Assembly (NCBI RefSeq): GCF_000259195.1
Contig: NZ_AJJP01000155.1
Span: 1 to 64,000, forward strand
DNA length: 64,000 bases
Origin: Pseudomonas donghuensis
Lineage (GTDB): Bacteria; Pseudomonadota; Gammaproteobacteria; Pseudomonadales; Pseudomonadaceae
Direction: 5' to 3'
Below the pieces are notes generated by a model. It worked only from the letters and a program-made list of their open reading frames with translations, made no database searches and was not told where the DNA came from. Positions within the stretch are counted from its first letter, which is position 1. Every line of letters starts with the position of its first letter. The position numbers were made by a program, and so were the translations under genes. Positions 60,128 through 64,000 of this stretch are shown one piece after another.

Positions 60128-61519
60128 ATGACCGCGATCAACTTCCAGACCCATGCTTTGTCGATCAACCCCGCCAGCGGCGAGCAGATCGGCCACTACG
60201 CCTATGAAAGCGACGCCGTTCTGGATGCCGCCCTGGCCCGGGCTGCCCAAGGTTTTGCCGCCTGGCGCCGCACGCCGGTAGCGGCCCGCACCGAGCGCTT
60301 GCTGGCCTTGGCCGGCGCCCTGCGCGACAACGCCGTAGCCATGGCCCGAATGATCACCGACGAAATGGGCAAGCCGGTCACCCAGGCGCGGGGTGAACTC
60401 GAAAAATGCGCCCAGTTGTGCGAATGGTACGCCGCCAACGGCCCGGCCATGCTCCAGGCCGAGCCTGCCCAGGTACCCGCTGGCAAGGCCCGCATCGAAT
60501 ACCGTCCGCTCGGCCCGCTGCTGGCGGTAATGCCGTGGAACTTCCCGATCTGGCAGGTGCTGCGCGGCGCCGTGCCGGCGCTGCTGGCCGGCAACACCTA
60601 TGTGCTCAAGCACGCACCGAACGTGATGGGCAGTGCCTACCTGCTGCTCGAGGCGTTCAAGCGCGCCGGCTTCCCTGAAGGGGTGTTCGAGGTGATCAAC
60701 GTCACTCCCGATGGCGTCTCCAAGGCCATCGCCGACCCGCGCATCGCCGCCGTGACCCTGACCGGCAGCGTGCGGGCCGGCACCGCCATCGGCGCTCAGG
60801 CCGGCGCCGCGCTGAAAAAATGCGTACTGGAGTTGGGCGGCTCCGACCCGTTCATCGTGCTCAACGATGCCAACCTCGATGAAGCGGTAAAGGCCGCGGT
60901 GATCGGCCGCTACCAGAACACTGGCCAGGTCTGCGCCGCCGCCAAGCGGCTGATCGTCGAGCAAGGCGTGGTCGAGGCGTTCACCCGCAAGTTCGTCGAC
61001 GCCACCAAAGCCCTGGTGATGGGCGACCCGCACGCCGCCGACACCTACATCGGCCCGATGGCGCGCTTTGACCTGCGCGACGAACTGGACCAGCAAGTCC
61101 AGGCGACCCTGGCCGAGGGTGCAACACTGCTGCTGGGTGGAGGCAAGGTCGAAGGCAATGGCAACTACTACCAGGCGACGGTACTGGCAGACGTCACCGA
61201 CCAGATGACCTCGTTCAAGCAGGAGCTGTTTGGCCCGGTGGCCTCGATCATCACCGCCCGCGATGCCCGCCATGCCCTGGAGCTGGCCAACGACAGCGAG
61301 TTCGGCCTGGCCTCGACCCTTTACACCAACAATGCCGCGCTGGCCGAACAACTGGCCGCTGAGCTGGACACCGGCGGCGTGTTCATCAATGGCTACTGCG
61401 CCAGTGACCCACGGGTGACCTTTGGCGGCGTGAAGAAAAGCGGTTTTGGCCGTGAGCTGTCGCACTTCGGCGTGCGCGAGTTCTGCAACGCGCAGACGGT
61501 GTGGATCGATCGCAATTGA
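60128..61519 (+). CDS. sad: NAD-dependent succinate semialdehyde dehydrogenase
   Basis: A 463-residue aldehyde dehydrogenase of the YneI (Sad) type. It has [20 protein letters not shown], the catalytic glutamate in [16 protein letters not shown] and the catalytic cysteine in [19 protein letters not shown]. It oxidises succinate semialdehyde to succinate, the last step of GABA and putrescine degradation. The ATG at 60128 is preferred over the GTG one codon before. Its regulator PtrR is divergent, 97 bp away. Family and synteny both support the call. Confidence 0.9.
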   Translation: MTAINFQTHALSINPASGEQIGHYAYESDAVLDAALARAAQGFAAWRRTPVAARTERLLALAGALRDNAVAMARMITDEMGKPVTQARGELEKCAQLCEWYAANGPAMLQAEPAQVPAGKARIEYRPLGPLLAVMPWNFPIWQVLRGAVPALLAGNTYVLKHAPNVMGSAYLLLEAFKRAGFPEGVFEVINVTPDGVSKAIADPRIAAVTLTGSVRAGTAIGAQAGAALKKCVLELGGSDPFIVLNDANLDEAVKAAVIGRYQNTGQVCAAAKRLIVEQGVVEAFTRKFVDATKALVMGDPHAADTYIGPMARFDLRDELDQQVQATLAEGATLLLGGGKVEGNGNYYQATVLADVTDQMTSFKQELFGPVASIITARDARHALELANDSEFGLASTLYTNNAALAEQLAAELDTGGVFINGYCASDPRVTFGGVKKSGFGRELSHFGVREFCNAQTVWIDRN

Positions 61520-61548
61520 TCGCCGCCAGCACGAGCGCACGCGCCCGG

Positions 61549-62961
61549 CTAAAGGTCCATCGCCAGGCGTAACCGCCTGGCCAGCTCAGCGGCTTGCTCG
61601 CGGCTGCTGACATTGGTAAAGCCGATCAACAGGCCGTGCCGTTGCCCGTGCCCGCGATACCAGCTGGAAAGGGGTTCAATCGCCAGGCCAAGGTGGTGCG
61701 CGCGCCTGGCGATCGTGCAATCGTCAAGGCCGCCGGCCAGATGTGCCACCAGGTGCATGCCACCCGCCCTGTCGTCCAGTTGCAGGTGCTCGCCCACCTC
61801 GGCCTGCAAGGCGTCGACCAGGTACCTGCGCCTGTCGGCGTAGAGGCCACGCATCCTCCTCAAGTGCCTGGCAAAGTGCCCCGCTTCGATAAATGCGCTC
61901 ACCGTCGCCTGCAAAAGCTGCGGGCAGTGGTTCTGCATGTCCCCTGCCACCGTGGCGAAGCGGGCCACTTGAGCCTGCGGTACCACCAGGTAAGCCAGGC
62001 GCATGCCTGGCGCCAGCACTTTACTGAAGGTGGCGCAGTACAGGACCCGCCCCTGCGTGTCGAGGCTCTTCAGTGCCGGCACCGGACGACCGCGGTAACG
62101 GTATTCGCTATCGTAGTCGTCCTCTATGACCCAGCTGCCTTGGCTGCTGGCCCATTCCAGCAGGCGTTGGCGCCTGGGCAGCGTGAGCGTGACCCCAAGG
62201 GGACTTTGGTGATGAGGCGTGACCAGGGCGAAGCGCGCGTCACCCGCCAGCGCCATGCCGGCTTCGACATCCAGGCCGTCGGCATCCACCGGAACCGCAA
62301 TCAACTGCGCCCGGGCTTGCTCAAGAAAGCGCCTGGCCTGGAAGTAACCCGGGTCTTCGAACCAGCAGCGATCACCATCGTGCAGCAGGCTGCGGCATAT
62401 CAGGTCGAGGCAGGCACGGTATCCGGCGCAGATAAAAATCTGCTCCGCTGTACAGGAAATCCCCCGCGATACCCCCAGGTAGCTCGCTAACGCACGGCGT
62501 AGTGCAAGGTCCCCCTGAGGGTCCGGGTATACCAGGCCATCCAGGCCGCTCTGGCGCAAGGTGCGACCGAGCAGGCGCGTCCACAGTTTGCGCGGGAACG
62601 CGTCCAGCGCCGGCAGCCCCATCTGCAAAGGCATTGGCGCAAGCGCTGCAGGCTTAGGGAATGTCTGTGGCGGGTCAAGCCGCCGCTCACCGGCATCAAC
62701 CGGGGTCGGGCTCAGCAACGGCGCTACCACCGTACCAGCCGGCCCTCGGGTCTGCACATAGCCTTCACCGGCGAGCATCTGGTAAGCCGCCTCGACCGTA
62801 CCGCGCGCCAGGTTAAGTTCCGCCGCCAAGGCCCGAACCGACGGCAGACGCTCGCCAGGCTGAAGGCGCCCGGCACTGATGGCGTGGCGAAAACGCAGAT
62901 AAACCTGACGATAGATCGGCGTTGCCGCATGCGGGTTGGGTGGCGGGCAGGAATTCGGCAT
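61549..62961 (-). CDS. MocR/PdxR-type regulator (GntR + aminotransferase fold)
   Basis: A 470-residue MocR protein. The GntR winged helix is IYRQVYLRFRHAISAGRLQP with LPSVRALAAELNLARGTVEA. The aminotransferase-like part has VYPDPQGDLALRRALASYLG, VIEDDYDSEYRYRGRPVPAL and the PLP lysine in YCATFSKVLAPGMRLAYLV. It is divergent from the acetyltransferase and oxidoreductase genes and probably controls them. PdxR-type proteins often regulate vitamin B6 synthesis; no pdx gene is visible here. The ligand is therefore open. Confidence 0.92.
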   Translation of the reverse strand: MPNSCPPPNPHAATPIYRQVYLRFRHAISAGRLQPGERLPSVRALAAELNLARGTVEAAYQMLAGEGYVQTRGPAGTVVAPLLSPTPVDAGERRLDPPQTFPKPAALAPMPLQMGLPALDAFPRKLWTRLLGRTLRQSGLDGLVYPDPQGDLALRRALASYLGVSRGISCTAEQIFICAGYRACLDLICRSLLHDGDRCWFEDPGYFQARRFLEQARAQLIAVPVDADGLDVEAGMALAGDARFALVTPHHQSPLGVTLTLPRRQRLLEWASSQGSWVIEDDYDSEYRYRGRPVPALKSLDTQGRVLYCATFSKVLAPGMRLAYLVVPQAQVARFATVAGDMQNHCPQLLQATVSAFIEAGHFARHLRRMRGLYADRRRYLVDALQAEVGEHLQLDDRAGGMHLVAHLAGGLDDCTIARRAHHLGLAIEPLSSWYRGHGQRHGLLIGFTNVSSREQAAELARRLRLAMDL

Positions 62962-63048
62962 GTCCTAGTCATTTGTGCATTTTTTGGACCTATAAGGTAG
63001 TCCGTCGCGGCCGTAAAGTAACGCCTCAAATTGATCAGGGAGATACCC

Positions 63049-63510
63049 GTGGGCGAACAGGCAACCATCCGATACCTGCAAGAAGGTGCCGAACAGCAGG
63101 CGGCATTCGAGCTCATGCGCGAGCTGCGGCCGCACCTGGTTGACGCCGACGCGTTCGCTCAGCAAGTCAGGCGCCAAGCGCAGCAAGGCTACAGGCTGCT
63201 CGGGGCTTTTTATGGTAAGCAACTGCTGGGCCTGGCCGGTGTGCGGATCAGCGAAAACCTGCTCTATGGGCGCTTTACCTACGTCGACGATCTGGTCGTT
63301 GCCCCCGCAATGCGCGGCCTGCGCGTGGGCGCAGCCTTGCTCGATGCGGCACGCGCAGAGGGCCTGCGTTACGGCCATGCGTACCTGGTGCTGGATACCG
63401 GCTTGCATATGCCGTTGGCTCAGCGCTTCTACTATCGCGAGGGACTGCTGGCCAAAGGCATGCATTTCGTCCAGGCATTGCCCGCAGCCGAGGGGCAGCG
63501 CCATGGATAA
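63049..63510 (+). CDS. GNAT-family N-acetyltransferase
   Basis: A 153-residue acetyltransferase. The acetyl-CoA site is YVDDLVVAPAMRGLRVGAAL, and AQRFYYREGLLAKGMHF closes the fold. GTG at 63049 is taken as the start because GGGAG lies 6 bp before it; a TTG six codons upstream lacks such a site. Its 3' end overlaps the next gene by 8 bp, so the two are cotranslated. The MocR gene is divergent. Confidence 0.85.
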   Translation: MGEQATIRYLQEGAEQQAAFELMRELRPHLVDADAFAQQVRRQAQQGYRLLGAFYGKQLLGLAGVRISENLLYGRFTYVDDLVVAPAMRGLRVGAALLDAARAEGLRYGHAYLVLDTGLHMPLAQRFYYREGLLAKGMHFVQALPAAEGQRHG

Positions 63511-64000
63511 CCTGCTGCTGATCAATGCCAGCATGCGTGGCAGCGCCTCGATTGGCTTGCGCCTTGCCAGTGAAATGGTCGACTGTATCCGCCAACGGCA
63601 CGCTCAGCTCAAGGTCACCCTGCGTGACCTGGCTGCAGCGCCACTGGCGCCGCTGAGCGCGGGTTACGCGACTGCACTGACCCGGCTGACGCCCGCACAC
63701 GACCCGGTATTTACCCACTCCGAGGTACTGGTCAGCGAGTTGGAACGGTGTGAGGTACTGCTGATCGCAACCCCCATGCATAACTTCAGCGTACCGGCAG
63801 CACTCAAGCTATGGATCGATCATGTGCTGCGAATCCACCGCACCTTCATTGCCGGCCCTGACGGCAAGGTCGGCCTGCTGGGGGATCGGCCAGTCTACGT
63901 GATCGTCAGTTCAGGTGGTTTTCATCGGGGCGCGCGGGCCCGCCAGCCGGATTTTCTCAGCCCCTACCTGCGCCATGTGCTCGGTACACTGGGCCTGCAG
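63503..64000 (+). CDS. NAD(P)H-dependent flavin oxidoreductase, azoreductase-like (cut by window end)
   Basis: The frame opens MDNLLLINASMRGSASIGLR and runs past the window edge, 166 codons so far. It has the flavodoxin-like fold of FMN-dependent NADH-azoreductases: NASMRGSASIG binds the flavin phosphate, ATPMHNFSVPAALKLWIDHV is the conserved second motif, and the strand with SSGGFHRG is the third. The enzyme reduces quinones or azo compounds with NADH. It is translationally coupled to the acetyltransferase. The missing part is about 30-40 residues judged from family length. Confidence 0.88.
   Translation, partial: MDNLLLINASMRGSASIGLRLASEMVDCIRQRHAQLKVTLRDLAAAPLAPLSAGYATALTRLTPAHDPVFTHSEVLVSELERCEVLLIATPMHNFSVPAALKLWIDHVLRIHRTFIAGPDGKVGLLGDRPVYVIVSSGGFHRGARARQPDFLSPYLRHVLGTLGLQ

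Noticed and set aside
60059-61540. Open frame of 493 codons on the minus strand across the sad gene
   Set aside because: The opposite strand has an unambiguous aldehyde dehydrogenase; the antisense translation has no recognisable motif.
1-64000. CRISPR arrays, rRNA and tRNA genes
   Set aside because: No regularly spaced repeats and no rRNA or tRNA-like sequences were recognised on reading both strands.

Overview
The window reads as chromosomal DNA of a Pseudomonas, probably of the fluorescens group. The signs are high GC, OprD-type and EprS-type proteins, a signal-less ChiC-type chitinase, canonical Anr boxes (TTGAT-N4-ATCAA), a CTG-N10-CAG LexA box, IS66 debris and many LysR and MocR regulators. 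I see no rRNA, tRNA or CRISPR array.

Layout. (1) 0.2-12.3 kb is a tricarballylate/aconitate module. A TcuR-like LysR protein, TcuA and TcuB are followed by a decayed TcuC-type transporter. A convergent five-gene run encodes a PrpF/GalD-type isomerase, DctA, a CitMHS transporter, an OprD-family porin and a Cache chemoreceptor, with a second LysR gene divergent from it. (2) 12.3-14.4 kb is a scar holding arsC and arsR remnants, two IS66 right ends around one VOC gene, a broken IS66 transposase, a frameshifted cysteine-hydrolase fragment and a coiled-coil remnant. (3) 14.4-19.2 kb has a MocR regulator divergent from a BenE-type transporter and a serine hydroxymethyltransferase, then a D-threonine-aldolase-like remnant. 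(4) 19.4-22.1 kb has a membrane-anchored DUF4041/GIY-YIG nuclease resembling the SNIPE anti-phage protein, and a FecI relic. (5) 22.2-30 kb has an ABC exporter, a chitinase, a CAP protein, a thymidylate-kinase-like protein, a secreted protein and an M50-type membrane protease. (6) 30-36.3 kb holds two tandem subtilisin autotransporters. (7) 36.6-40.4 kb holds small metabolic and regulatory genes. (8) 40.4-45.8 kb is a stress group. An acetyltransferase, a universal stress protein and a zinc alcohol dehydrogenase each lie 70-80 bp from an Anr box, with an MgtC-like protein and a YeeE/YedE pair alongside.

(9) 45.9-54.7 kb is the most interesting block: eight genes on one strand. They encode a VOC protein, a gamma-family PLP enzyme, an amino-acid permease, LysR, a divergent threonine-synthase paralogue, an Lrp regulator, a homoserine dehydrogenase without an ACT domain, and an aldehyde dehydrogenase. 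Together they make a plausible route from a gamma-substituted amino acid through homoserine and aspartate semialdehyde to aspartate. This matches the canavanine gamma-lyase pathway reported in some pseudomonads and legume rhizobia. The substrate is inference.

(10) 55-64 kb has a large MscS-family channel, a PepSY protein, a small membrane protein, TraX, a small gene behind a LexA box, a PtrR/Sad pair (succinate semialdehyde oxidation), a second MocR regulator, an acetyltransferase and the start of a flavin oxidoreductase cut by the window edge.
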